Shown: piece after piece, positions 53,741 through 64,000 of the stretch
Numbering within the stretch: position 1 is the first letter of the stretch
Layout: the number at the start of each line of letters is the position of its first letter
Assembly (NCBI GenBank): GCA_951640165.1
Contig: OX621241.1
Span: 7,760,001 to 7,824,000 of the forward strand
Source of the DNA: Pseudoips prasinana
Lineage: Eukaryota; Arthropoda; Insecta; Lepidoptera; Nolidae
DNA length: 64,000 nucleotides
Direction of reading: 5' to 3'
Translations under genes and position numbers: made by a program
The notes under the pieces: model-generated
Seen by the model: the letters and a program-made list of their open reading frames with translations, nothing else
What the model was told of the DNA's origin: nothing
The model's database searches: none

Positions 53741-53875
53741 CAGACGCCAGCACATCAAGCTACCCCTATCTGTCAAATTTCCCCAATTGAAAGTGAACCT
53801 TATATTTATGTGATAAAGTTGAAAATCTATAAAAGAAATTTGACAGATTGGGTTAGCTTGATGTGCTGGCGTCTG
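53741..53875. mobile_element. TA-target palindromic MITE, copy 7 (copy C only)
   Basis: CAGACGCCAGCACATCAAGC...GATGTGCTGGCGTCTG, TA on both sides. A and B retain the empty site ACTTGTACTATAATTTAC (B) or ACTTTTACTATAATTTAA (A). Confidence 0.95.
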
Positions 53876-54084
53876 TACTATAATTTACTATTATTGAACA
53901 CCATTTATATCTAAAGCATAGTTTACAAGATACAGATAATTTTTAAATTAAGAAAGGTACATAAGGTGTTTTGGTCTCAGGTATCACTTACAGACAACCT
54001 TATGTTAGACTACATATTGTACAAAAAATGGCTAATCCATATCGTAGTGTATAATTTTGTATAGTTTGCACCACCCAGTACGTC

Positions 54085-54925
54085 GATGCGGGGAGGTGAC
54101 GTAGAGGTCAGGGTGGGGCGGTACATGAAGTACCTGGGCCTCACCCTAGACAATCGATGGGGCTTCGAGCAGTACTTTGGGCGTCTGGCCCCCCGAGTGC
54201 GCCGAGTAACCGGCGCGTTTTTGCCGAAGCTCGGTGGTCCACGGGAAGAAGTTCGCCGCCTCTACGGAGGTGTCGTTGCCTGACGGGGGCACCCGCTGCA
54301 GAGGTATTCTAAATAGTCTGCAGTGATAGTGTGGTGGCAATACGGATCGCACTAGTATACCGTACAGTATCCTTTGAGGCGGCAACACTCCAGGCGCGTC
54401 TCCCGCCTTTCGGTCTCCTGGCGGCAGTTGCCGCGGTGGTTTTTACCGAAATTCGCGTCCGCCAGGGGATTGGGGGGGGGGGGGCGCCAGACCAGACGCT
54501 CATTGAGTATAAACGGGATACACACCGGCGCGTACTAACACAGTGGCGTGCACGGCTTGAATTGCGCCTCAACGCGCGCCAACGTGCCGTCGGTGCTATC
54601 CTGCCTCACCTCGAGGCCTGGGTGGGAAGGAAGGGCGGTTACGTCACCTATAGACTGACTCAAATACTCACCGGACACGGGTGTTTCGGTGAGTATCTGA
54701 GCCAGATCGGCCGAGAAGTGACGACACATTGCCACCACTGCGGAAGCGACCTCGACTCGGCCCAGCATACGCTGGAGGAATGCCCAGCCTGGGAGGCGAG
54801 TCCTGGTCGCAGAGATCGGATGCTAGCGGGTGACTCCACGCCGTGACGGTGACGCCGTGGTCTCCTTATGTGAGGCAGTTATGCTCCAGATAGAGGCTGC
54901 TGAGCGGGAGGGCGGCCACTCTTAA
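54085..54925 (+). pseudogene. R1-clade LINE ORF2 C-terminal fragment, copy C
   Basis: The most complete of the three: GRYMKYLGLTLDNRWGFEQY, REEVRRLYGGVV, IEYKRDTHRRVLTQWRARLE, YVTYRLTQILTGHGCFGEYL and the zinc knuckle CHHCGSDLDSAQHTLEECPAW. It shares the stop after EVF, has a deletion after GGVV (54282, losing RSMALYGAPVW) and a G-run expansion near 54475, and is disrupted at 54838 (GACTCCACGCCGTGACGG). Non-functional. Confidence 0.85.
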
Positions 54926-55126
54926 TAGACTAGCCAACTGCGCAAGACATATTATAGTGCACAAGTGTGTGCGCAAACACAGGGGCACTTTCTATTCCAT
55001 CATACTCATGATCTGATGGGCGATACAACCGCAAAAAGGACAGATACAGGACCGACGGTTTTACGTGCTCTCCGAGGCACGGTGGTATAACACTGTCATC
55101 TCCCAGACTACGGGCTATTACTAAGA

Positions 55127-55235
55127 AAGTTTTCTTTTTACAGGAAATTCCCATAAACAATTTCTGCCCGACCCGGGATTTGAACCCAGGACCTCGTCTG
55201 CGGTTGAACAAGCTACCGCTCGACCAACAAGTAAT
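55127..55235 (-). repeat. tRNA-like SINE head, antisense (copy C)
   Basis: AAGAAAGTTTTCTTTTTACA, CCCGACCCGGGATTTGAACC and AACAAGCTACCGCTCGACC; the undisturbed version of the region altered in copy B. Confidence 0.6.
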
Positions 55236-55631
55236 AATTGCCACATAATTATTATAAAACGAATATTTATATTTATGCAGTGAGAAATAATGTGTCAATA
55301 GTGTTTTAAATGTAGTTAAAGATTGAGCGCGTCTTATTGATATTGACAATGCACTCCAGAGGCAAGCAGCTTGAATAGCAAATTAATTGCAGAATAAATT
55401 GGTGAAGTTCATAGTATAAATGTAACTCTGTGCCTGTAGACCATCTTTATTGAACTTTGTCGTCGAACAATATTCGTGCTCAGCTGGCGTCTCCTACGTA
55501 ATTTACTACAACAAGTTATAGACACAGTACAAATAGATTTTGTGTTTAGTCACTGAGTGAATTATTACACTATTCGCGTATCATAATTATAAAATATTAT
55601 TTACAGGTATAAATTCGACTAATCTCTATTG

Positions 55632-55880
55632 TTAACTTCCCGTCGTTTCGACCAAGTTGCATTGATCGTGGTCACGGACTGATTGACTGGCGGCGTTTGC
55701 CGCAGCGGTATTGCACCGCGTGAATTTTTGAGCTACCCTCACTGTATCGTTAATCACACTTGGCAGGCGAGATTCACGCTGCACTGAGTTCACATTTTTA
55801 AAAAACTGCACATAGCTGGGTGTGAAATGTTTAACCACTGGATTCCATGACGACAATAATTTAAAACCATCTCCTCTTTT
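55632..55880 (-). other. Open frame conserved in position, copy C, frameshifted
   Basis: Equivalent to 9401-9652 and 37409-37660. Reads SSWNPVVKHFTPSYVQFF and NTAAANAASQSV, then shifts frame at a 4-bp insertion (GACTGATTGACTGGC, about 55677). Unrecognised. Confidence 0.3.
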
Positions 55881-57404
55881 GTTTTTTGTACTTCTTTATT
55901 TTAATCACTGCACGCACAACTCTCGTGCAGTAATGACGCTCAGTGAAAAGGTTAGTCGTACATACATGTACACAATGTTGAAAAATGAATTAGTGATCTT
56001 TTGAATTAGCATATTAAGATATCAAATTTAAATAAATTGTGTACGAGTAGCCCAAGTGAAGATGAGAAGATCCATTATCACCTTACAGCTTAAAATAATT
56101 TCAAATTCAGTATACAGAATTCGAAATTGACTTGTATATAGACATTTACATATGACCTACTTCAAACAAAAGTCGTCGAATCTCGAATTCAGTGTTTAAA
56201 ATTGTGCCATATTATGCTGGCTATGTCACATTAAAGTTTTAGAACGGCGTAACGACTATTTGATGTGTTTTGAGTCTGCGGTAAGATAAAGTATTTGTTT
56301 CTCAGATATTATTACGGTAAAAGTTAAATAGGCAATAAAATTAGTTTTATATTTCTTACGGCGTTTTATTCGGACTTTAAAACTCCGTGTAGCCAGATTT
56401 ATTTAGGAAAGTATCAATGTGTTTTTTATCCCAGACCAGATCCAGTCGCTAATGCAGTATCTGGTATTGCTCACTCCTAGGACGACGTACGAAAAATTTA
56501 AAGTTCTGTGACACCGAGCTTGAAGTATTTAGCCATACCTACACATATTAATAATACTAAAAAACATGCTCGGAGTTTCAAATAACATTACCGCCTGTAG
56601 AGAGCCAAAAAATTAAGTTAGCGCTTCCATTTATTGTCGACTTATTAGTAAATCTTTAGTTAGGTATATTACTTTTTAATCAGAATCATTTATTGGTTAG
56701 AAGTTTAGTTTATAATTAAGATTTTTATTTATATTGCTAAGGTATCTACTTATCCTCGTGTTTTTTGTCACAAGAACAATATTTTAAGTATATGTCTTCC
56801 GCCCCATTGCAAAATCCGGCACACTTAATTGTGTTGCCAATCAAAATATTGTAGTGTAAATAATAAATAGGTAATAATGTCTAATTTTAAATCAGCCTAA
56901 TGATAATTGTCCGCGTATTGTCCTTGTTTAAAACTTCATGTCATTTTATGTAATACGCTATATTTGAATTTGATGCGAATTCGGGTTATCGAATTAGGGT
57001 TATCGATTCCTAAATGGGGCCACAGTGACAAGGAGAGTCCACTTATCACTTATTATATCATAGCGAATACAACGCAGGTCAATTCGGTGAAACTGAAGTT
57101 TTTACAAGAAACTCTCACTCTTGTAAAAACTCTTATTCTTGTAAAAACTTATAACAATAGACCAAAAATAATTCAAATTCAGAGAAGAATTTAAATGGAT
57201 TTAACAAATGTTAGCTTAGTCTGGGGCTAGAGGTAGTATGGAGGTTACCACTAATCAAAGTCGAGTTTTTGTATGAATGTTACGCAATTTCTATGAATCT
57301 ATTTTAAGATTTCTTTTCTTCGATATACAGAACTCATTATAAAAAAAATTATATCGATTTTTGTATAATACGAACGAATTCTATAATAATAATATCCTAG
57401 GACA

Positions 57405-57520
57405 TTATTTACACACGGCCATCTGATCCCAAACTTAGAAAAGCTTGTACTATGGAAACCAGATAACAGATATATTACATATACCACTTTTCTTTTGTAA
57501 ATAAATACTTATATAGATAA
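57405..57520 (-). repeat. SINE 3' portion, antisense (copy C)
   Basis: ACACGGCCATCTGATCCCAA through ACTTATATAGATAA. The head of the same SINE is at 57841-57975, beyond the Helitron-like insertion. Confidence 0.75.
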
Positions 57521-57840
57521 CTAGCTGTGCCCCGCGGTTTTACCCGCGTTAAATTTTATAAATTATCATAACTTCTCCCCTATAGGTGATAGCGTGATAA
57601 TATGTAGCCCATATGTTGACCCAACCTCTTAGTAATATTAATGCAAAATTTGAAGTAAATCCATGCAGTACTTTTTGAGTTTAGCCCGGACATACATACA
57701 GACAAACAGACAGACAAAAATTCTAAAAACTATATTTTTGGTTTCGATATCGATTGTAGATCACGCCCCGAATATCCTTTTAAAAAATAGTCAATGTACG
57801 TACAGTTTTGACTTTCCTACGATTTTATTATATGTGTAGA
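57521..57840 (-). mobile_element. Helitron-like repeat inserted in a SINE (copy C)
   Basis: Minus strand: starts near ATCTACACATATAATAAAAT and ends CGCGGGTAAAACCGCGGGGCACAGCTAG|T. Flanking SINE sequence AGATAA/TTACACCC is contiguous in other SINE copies (22000-22020), so the insertion is between A and T without target duplication. Confidence 0.75.
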
Positions 57841-57975
57841 TTACACCCAAACCCAGACAAGCAGACGTGTTTATGCACACAAATATCTGCCCTGGATGGG
57901 AATCGAAACTACGGCCTCCGGTGTGGAAAACAAACATTAGGCAACCACGCCAACAGGCATGACCACGCCAACAGC
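57841..57975 (-). repeat. SINE head, antisense (copy C)
   Basis: TTACACCCAAACCCAGACAA, CACACAAATATCTGCCCTGG and GGGAATCGAAACTACGGCC; tRNA-like head continuing the SINE interrupted at 57521. Confidence 0.75.
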
Positions 57976-58361
57976 TATTATTATTTGAGTGAAATTTTTC
58001 GTCAAAATTACGAATATATTATAACTACTAATTGTAGTGTATGCGTTGCAGTTATTGATGAAATACACATAATCCACTGGTAGTTTAGTGAGTTCAGTTT
58101 CTAATGTCGAAAACTGACAATGCAGCAATGGAGCAACCAAAAATAGTTTTTTCTAGTGTCACACATTTTCACATTTATTTATTAAGTACTAGTTAATTAA
58201 GTTATTTATTAAGTTTATTTACTAAGTAACTACCCAACTTACAGATACACATGGCATTGATTGTGATGACATTTGAATTTAAGATTCCCAAATAAAATTC
58301 GTTTACTAAAATAAATAAAAAACAACTATTAAATTAAATATGACTAATATTATACAAGTGT

Positions 58362-58560
58362 GTGGTGACGGCGAAGAATGTCATCACCCCATGGGATGAG
58401 CCCGTGGGGAGAGTAGAAATCGTCCCGAGGGAATACTTACCAGAGAACGGGCAGCAGCGTTTTTCTGTGTACTTTGACCATCATACTGCGATCGCCTTCC
58501 CATTTGCCAAGCGTGGCGATTGTGGCATGTCCCCCCATTCTTCGGGGAGGCTTTTGTCTA
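58362..58560 (+). repeat. CATCCCATCTCATCCC repeat (copy C), uninterrupted
   Basis: GTGGTGACGGCGAAGAATGT, GTCCCGAGGGAATACTTACC, GCAGCAGCGTTTTTCTGTGT and GGGGAGGCTTTTGTC. It retains the fuller CCCGAGGGAATA wording and lacks the GGGTTCCG insertion, i.e. the ancestral state. Confidence 0.7.
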
Positions 58561-59261
58561 TTAAATGTTGTATTTAAAGTGGAAGCGGGTATATCTGTAA
58601 AGAAATATCTGGGAACACTGTATAGGATGTATTTTATGTTTCCTTTATGACGGGTTGAGTTGGCCCGCTATAGAAGATTGCTAAATAGCTTTATGATTTT
58701 TAACGTAGTCTGTAATTTTTGAGTGGTCAACATAATAGAAAAATAATTTAGTTGGTTTATTAAAGAGAGAGAGCGACAAATAAACATTAAATGTCGTTTC
58801 TCTTTTTTACAGGAAATAAAATATTGGTTTCACAGAGCAACATATTGTTAGATTTGTCATCACTAGAAAGAATAGACGATGTTGCCTCCTAACGCGAGGG
58901 GGAAGTAAAAATTAAAATATGTACTTAATTAGTTCAGTTTTCATTACAGTGTATTACATTGTGGACTTCTGTCCACGAACTTGTATCAGTGGTATAATAC
59001 ACTAAACCGTTATTTATTAAGACATAGTGGCTGCAAAAGCCATATAAACCTCAAGAGAATGAACATTCGAAGCACATCCAGAATACTTAAGAATCGCGGG
59101 TGGTCCAATTTTGCACCGCAAATGGTTGACTTCTGTGTGGCAACCATTTGGCTATTTATCTAGATGTATTCTAGGCTTATAAGTCTTGCAGCAAAATAGT
59201 AATTCATGCCTAGTGCTAAAGTAATGTAGATACTATGTAAAAATTAGGTCAGTGAAATATT

Positions 59262-59380
59262 GACTGGTCTGTTGATCTGGTGGTTAGTGACCCTGCCTGC
59301 TAAAGCAGAGGTCGTAGGTTCGATTCCCATCTGGGACAAATCTTTGTGTAACGAACGCGATTGTTTGTTCTGGGTGTAAT
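59262..59380 (+). mobile_element. tRNA-derived SINE (copy C)
   Basis: GACTGGTCTGTTGATCTGGT, CCTGCTAAAGCAGAGGTCGT and AGGTTCGATTCCCATCTGGG; equivalent to 19966. Confidence 0.7.
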
Positions 59381-59693
59381 CTATACATACAATAGAATCG
59401 TAGGAAAATCAAAACTGAATATTTTTTTCAAAAGGATACTTGGGGCGTGATTTACAAACGATATCGAAACCAAAAATATAGTTTTAAGAATTTTTGTCTG
59501 TGTGTTTGTTTGTCTGTATGTATGTCCGGGGTAAACTCAAAAAGTGCCTCATGGATTACCTTCAAATTTTGCATGAGTATTACTAAGAGGTCGGGTCAAC
59601 ATATAGGCTACATATTATCACGCTATCATATACGGGGGAGGAGCTGTGATATTTTTTAAATTTATCGCGGGTAAAACCGCGGGGCACTACTAG
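59381..59693 (+). mobile_element. Helitron-like repeat (copy C)
   Basis: Equivalent to 20083-20403; ends ATCGCGGGTAAAACCGCGGG then GCACTACTAG|T. Confidence 0.65.
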
Positions 59694-60189
59694 TTTATCT
59701 ATAAAATGTATGTATTTAGAAATATATAACTCTGTTTATCAGTTATCTGGTTGCCATTGTAAAGGCTCTGTCTAGTTTGGGATCAGATATGTATTGAAAC
59801 GCTTCAAAATTGTTAATATTACGTAATCCGGGCGCCGTATGGTATGTTCGTTAGTTCAAATGCCCTACTTTTAGATATTGGATGAAGCAACCGTTTAAAC
59901 GCTTTTTCTACTCTGCAATGCAACGTTCACCGATCATCCCCACCCGTTAGCACCGTCAACCCAGGAACGCCTTAGACAATCCAGACGAAGAAATCCCGAT
60001 TTACCTAAAACAAATCAAGTTTCAATCCAATTCAATCTCACGTGACACTGCACTCAATCCAGTATATTGTACAGTCAAACAGTGTAGCTGCGTAATGATT
60101 CTAAAGAACGTGATTGCTAAGTGTGTATATGAGCTAATGATACTGACGCCTAATAACTATATTAAGTATTATCGCAATATATTTGACGG

Positions 60190-60640
60190 GCCAGTCGGCG
60201 TGGTTGGTAGATGCTAGTCTTTTACGCCACATGTCGTGGGTTCGATATCCACCCAGGGGCTTTACAGGCTAAGTCACCGAAAATCGATTTCTTAAATGGC
60301 GTTCAAATAAATAAAGGTTTAAAATGACATAATCAATCGTTAAATTAGCTGCAACGTTGACAATTGATCCCGGGCCATTTATGACGTCACATGTGGTCAT
60401 GGAAGCCTATTTAACGATTGATTAAGTCGTTTTTGAATGGCGTTCAAATAAATAAATTATTTGAACGCCATTCACAAAAACGATGTTCGGCGACTTAGCC
60501 GGTAGAGCCCCAGGACAGATATTTATGTGCATGAACATGTCTATTTGTCCTGTGTCTGGGTGTAATTATGTATTTACAAAAGATGACTTGATGTTTAGTA
60601 TATCAGTTATCTGATTTTCATGGTGCAAGCACTATTAGTA
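60190..60640 (+). mobile_element. tRNA-derived SINE, split (copy C)
   Basis: The head GGCGTGGTTGGTAGATGCTA and GTGGGTTCGATATCCACCCA resumes after the fold-back insertion with ACAGATATTTATGTGCATGA. Equivalent to 21029. Confidence 0.75.
60258..60509. mobile_element. Fold-back element with 5-bp target duplication (copy C)
   Basis: Same insertion as 21096-21334, with CCAGG on both sides (60253-60257, 60510-60514). The right part carries an extra local palindrome (60435-60473, GAATGGCGTTCAAATAA and its inverse) not present in A. Confidence 0.75.
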
Positions 60641-60807
60641 TTGAATCTGCGATTTTGATAATCTACTTTTGCTGTTGACTGTACTCGCTGGCTGAGAGTA
60701 AAACAACAAACGTGCCTCTACCGACTACGCCTTCCATGACAGTTAGTTTGCATTCGTATCGATGAAATAATATAATAATAATAATAAATTTGGGCTGATA
60801 CTGAGAA

Positions 60808-60905
60808 AGTTTTTTTTTACAGGAAACTCCTAAAACCAATTTGGGTCTGACCCGGGATTTGAACCAAGAACTTATCTGCGGTTGATCTACCGCTAGGCCA
60901 ACCAG
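60808..60905 (-). repeat. tRNA-like SINE head, antisense (copy C, second)
   Basis: AGAAAGTTTTTTTTTACAGG, GACCCGGGATTTGAACCAAG and TCTACCGCTAGGCC; equivalent to 21625. Confidence 0.55.
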
Positions 60906-61065
60906 TAATAATAGCTAATAGATAAATAACATTGTGTCAATAGTGTTTTAAATGTAGTTAAATATTGAGCGCGTCTTATTGATATTGCCAATGTACTTCA
61001 GAGGCAAGCAGTTTGAATAGAATAGTAAATTATTTGCAGAATAATTTGGTGAAGTAATAATAACC

Positions 61066-61240
61066 TGGGACATTATTTACACGCGGCCATCTGATACCAA
61101 ACTGCAGAGATTGGACTATGGAAACCAGATAACTGATATACCTGTTCATGCACACAAATATCTGTCCTGGGTGGGAATCGAACCCACGACCTCCGGCGTG
61201 AAAAGCAAGCGTTTGCCAACCACGCCAACAGGCCCGTCAA
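61066..61240 (-). mobile_element. tRNA-derived SINE, antisense, internally deleted (copy C)
   Basis: ACACGCGGCCATCTGATACC, CTATGGAAACCAGATAACTG, then directly CACACAAATATCTGTCCTGG and GGGAATCGAACCCACGACC. Compared with 21880-22125, a middle segment of about 65 bp is missing. Confidence 0.8.
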
Positions 61241-61587
61241 AATAGTCTTCATGGTCCTAATACGAACGGTCCGCTTCTTCGAGTATTATTATAGAGCGAA
61301 GGCGGTGTGGTTCCCAGCCCAGATGGAATAATGGGACACCCCCTTACATACCGTAGATGTCGTAATGGGATACAGCAAGTAGTCGGGCACCAGCGTCTCC
61401 TGTATACTAGCTTTAACCTAACTGCGGTCGCCAACTCGAATGCCAAGCGCAGTGACTAAAGCATACCCTTCTAAAGGACTTCGTTGTGGGAAGCTTTGGG
61501 GGAGGCCTATGTCCAGTGGACGATATTATGAAGGCTGCGCAAAAAGACCATAAAATCCGACTCTCTCATCCATCTTGACTTCAGTAA

Positions 61588-62201
61588 AATGAATAATGTT
61601 ATTGTTTCGAAGTTTTTCTTTTGTATACCTAAATATAATCTAAAATAATAAGCATTCAGACAACCGATCGAGCATATATTGTGTTTGCCTACTAAATAAT
61701 TACTCTAATTGGACCAAATCCCGTGTTCATGCCCGCTTGAGTATGTTTCGCCGGACCGTCTCAACTGGGTCGTGTTGAAACCGGTAGTAGATGAACCCAC
61801 TGAGTTTGTTTCGCTGGGCCTTCTCAGTTGGGGCGCATTGGATCCGGTGGTAGCATTAAAGCGCGACCGTCGTTATTAACACAAGGTGCGTCATTATAAT
61901 AATACCTTTAATATAGACAGAATCATTGACAATATGTAGTAAAAATATTAGACTTAAACTAGATAATTAAACATAATCTCTTGACAATAACTTGATACGA
62001 GCTAGCTAAATATCGTTTCTGTAATAAAATAAATTTTATAAATGTTTTCATACAAGATGTACCTAAATATCTATGTTACTAGAAATAATATCTAATGTAT
62101 ACAACTATATTACTACAAACATGTTCTGACTATTTATAAGCGCTTTTTTAAAGTCTACGTGAATAAAAACCTTTTTTATTTTATTTTATTTTTTTATTTA
62201 T
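61588..62201 (+). mobile_element. 5'-truncated CR1-group LINE 3' end, copy C only
   Basis: Sense 3' untranslated region of the LINE at 30806 (AACTTCGAAACAATAAC complement through GAATAAAAACCTTTTTTATT and an ATTTT tail). It is inserted in copy C with AGTAA on both sides (61583-61587, 62202-62206); A 22480-22500 is the empty site. Confidence 0.9.
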
Positions 62202-62230
62202 AGTAACGTAATATGTCTTAATATGTCTTA

Positions 62231-62805
62231 TGGCCAGACCATCCAACTAGGTAGGTCCAACTTCGAGAAGGAGGTCAATCGTAGAATCCAACTCGGATGG
62301 GCAGCGTTCGGGAAGCTACGTAACATCTTCTAGTCCAAAATACCGCAGTGTCTCAAGTCGAAAGTCTTGGACCAGTGTGTGTTGCCAGTGATGACATGCG
62401 GAACAGAGACGTGGTCGCTCACTATGGGCCTTATTAGAAGGCTCAAGGTCACCCAAAGAGCAATGGAGAGGGCTATGCTCGGAGTTTCCCTGCGGGATCG
62501 CATCAGAAATGTCAAAATCCGCAGGCGAACCAAAGTCACCGACATAGCCCGAAGAATTGCCAAGCTGAAGTGGCAGTGGGCAGGGCACATAGCTCGTAGA
62601 GCCGACGGCCGTTGGGGCAGAAAGGTTCTCGAGTGGCGACCACGAACCGGAAGACGCAGCGTGGGCAGGCCCCCTACAAGATGGACCGATGATCTTGTGC
62701 GGGCCGCTGGAAATCGCTGGATGCGGATAGCGCAAGACCGGCAATTGTGGAGATCTTTGGGGGAGGCCTTTGTCCAGCAGTGGACGTCTTTCGGCTGATA
62801 TGATG
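62231..62805 (+). pseudogene. 5'-truncated RTE LINE, C-terminal coding end, copy C only
   Basis: YGQTIQLGRSNFEKEVNRRI, LDQCVLPVMTCGTETWSLTM, RAMERAMLGVSLRDRIRNVK, IAKLKWQWAGHIARRADGRW and RQLWRSLGEAFVQQWTSFG form the RTE ORF2 tail, open except for one stop near 62330. It ends in the family's AGTGGACGTCTTTCGGCTGA and TATGATG. The target duplication AATATGTCTTA / ATATGTCTTA is at 62210-62230 and 62806-62816. It is the best-preserved RTE 3' end here. Confidence 0.9.
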
Positions 62806-63478
62806 AATATGTCTTAAACTCCAAAGACTAAGCTTGTAATTTTATTTGTTAGACGGCTTGCGCTCCTGCTCTCCTCTTTTTTTATTTGATAAAGTAGGTA
62901 TGTTTGCCTAAAGCCTCCCTGCTTTTGACTTCAAGAATCATCTTGGGGAATATGCCATAATCGACACACTTGGCAGCCGGTTGGAGATTGCAGTAAGATG
63001 GTGGAGTGATGGATGATACTACTCAGAACGAAGCTGCTGCTCATCCTCTTCTACACCCCCGCACGGGACGAGCTGGGGTGACGATATTCTGTTACTCACC
63101 GCCGCCACCACACAACAAACTCTGCAATTGTCGTTAATTAAATACTAGAGTTTCTAGTAAATATTTAATCAAGATATCCTTGTTGATTACATTTGACTTG
63201 GTAATTACACGAGAATTCTCGGGACATTTTATTAAAACCTCTCTCCGCACGGAAACGTTATTTTTCCTATCGCCAATATGTGAGGAATGCTTCTATTTCT
63301 AACTATATCAGGTTTAGCAATCAGAAAAATCAAGAGAAATAAAACGGTAAAATTACTTCGTCGTTTATAAGTTTGTTCTGGTAATTAATTTCTATTAAAT
63401 GCTCTCAGAATATACTAAGCTTCAAAAAACTAGTGAAAGACCACTGTCTGTCTCTTTCATACTAATTATTAATTTAGT

Positions 63479-64000
63479 TTATATGAATATAGTATTTTAA
63501 TATAGTATTATATTTATAGTGTAGTATAATATAGTATTTTATTTACGTATATGTATGTGTAATAATAATATGATCATTACAATATTTTTAGTTTTTAGTA
63601 TACCTTTTTAATTATCTCTTTTCTTCTATTTATCTATGTACCATACTTTGTTGCACCGTCCCCGACATTTTTACACATTTAATTCCGATCCATCCAAAGG
63701 TTGTCCGGAAGAAATCGCTCTATGCGATAAGACTATAATAAATAATGTTCCATTATATTATAATTTTTCTCATTATATTATATTATACGATATTTTACAT
63801 TATAATTAATATTTCATTGTTAAATGTTTATATGAATATAGTATTTTAATATAGTATTATATTTATAGTGTAGTATAATATAGTATTTTATTTACGTATA
63901 TGTATGTGTAATAATAATATGATCATTACAATATTTTTAGTTTTTAGTATACCTTTTTAATTATCTCTTTTCTTCTATTTATCTATGTACCATACTTTGT
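63479..64000. repeat. Direct repeat with a period of about 349 bp at the window edge
   Basis: TTATATGAATATAGTATTTT through TACCATACTTTGT occurs at 63479-63651 and again at 63828-64000 with no difference that I can see. Copy A has a single unit (24050-24210). The array may continue past the window. Confidence 0.85.

Larger units (their letters stand above)
51986..64000. repeat. Segmental duplication copy C (runs off the window)
   Basis: Collinear with A 6208-24430 without the large transposon insertion. It starts immediately at the end of copy B with ATCATCAGCCGAAAGACG. The uninterrupted junction CTTATTATATCATAGCGAAT at 57050 is the empty site for both the BEL and the TIR element. Stretches between listed repeats (52130-52390, 53100-53400, 55240-57400, 57980-58360, 58570-59260, 59700-60180, 61245-61585, 62830-63475) hold only AT-rich noncoding-looking sequence shared with A. 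Confidence 0.9.

Overview
The window looks like intergenic DNA from a moth or butterfly (Lepidoptera). It is AT-rich and filled with repeat families I recognise from lepidopteran genomes: RTE retrotransposon tails ending in GATGATGAT, CTAGT-ending Helitron-like repeats with a CGCGGGTAAAACCGCG hairpin, the 'GGGTTCCGTAGC...GACTCGC' repeat, tRNA-derived SINEs, R1- and CR1-group LINEs and a BEL/Pao LTR element. I found no intact host protein gene, no genuine tRNA or rRNA gene and no CRISPR-like array. Nearly all coding signal belongs to transposable elements, most of them broken. The species is not identified from the sequence.

Layout. 1-6.2 kb: scattered old repeats, including a mariner relic (3106-4933) and several SINEs. 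6.2-24.4 kb: copy A of a large segmental duplication. It is interrupted at 10805-16567 by a DNA transposon that itself carries a reverse-transcriptase element and an RTE element. 24.4-34.9 kb: a region outside the duplication with Helitron-like repeats, then a CR1-group LINE on the minus strand (30806-34436) whose 3' end is tandemly duplicated (29166-32337). 34.9-52.0 kb: copy B, interrupted at 38863-49831 by a BEL/Pao element that is itself split by a LINE (43248-47873). 52.0-64.0 kb: copy C, directly abutting copy B and running to the window edge.

The three copies serve as empty-site controls for one another. They confirm exact ends and target duplications for the BEL element (CATAG), the TIR transposon (TA), a TA-target MITE family with seven copies, a hAT-like MITE and several retrotransposon fragments. 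Presence or absence of these insertions gives conflicting relationships: B resembles C at its left end and A at its right end. Copy B therefore looks like a recombinant.

The window is best read as a record of nested transposition, unequal exchange and fold-back rearrangement. The items most worth following up are the TIR transposon of unassigned superfamily, the RT plus zinc-finger plus nuclease-like element lodged in its terminal repeat, the mosaic duplication, and perfect palindromes found in only one copy. I did not find evidence of a new cellular system such as a defence or biosynthetic locus.
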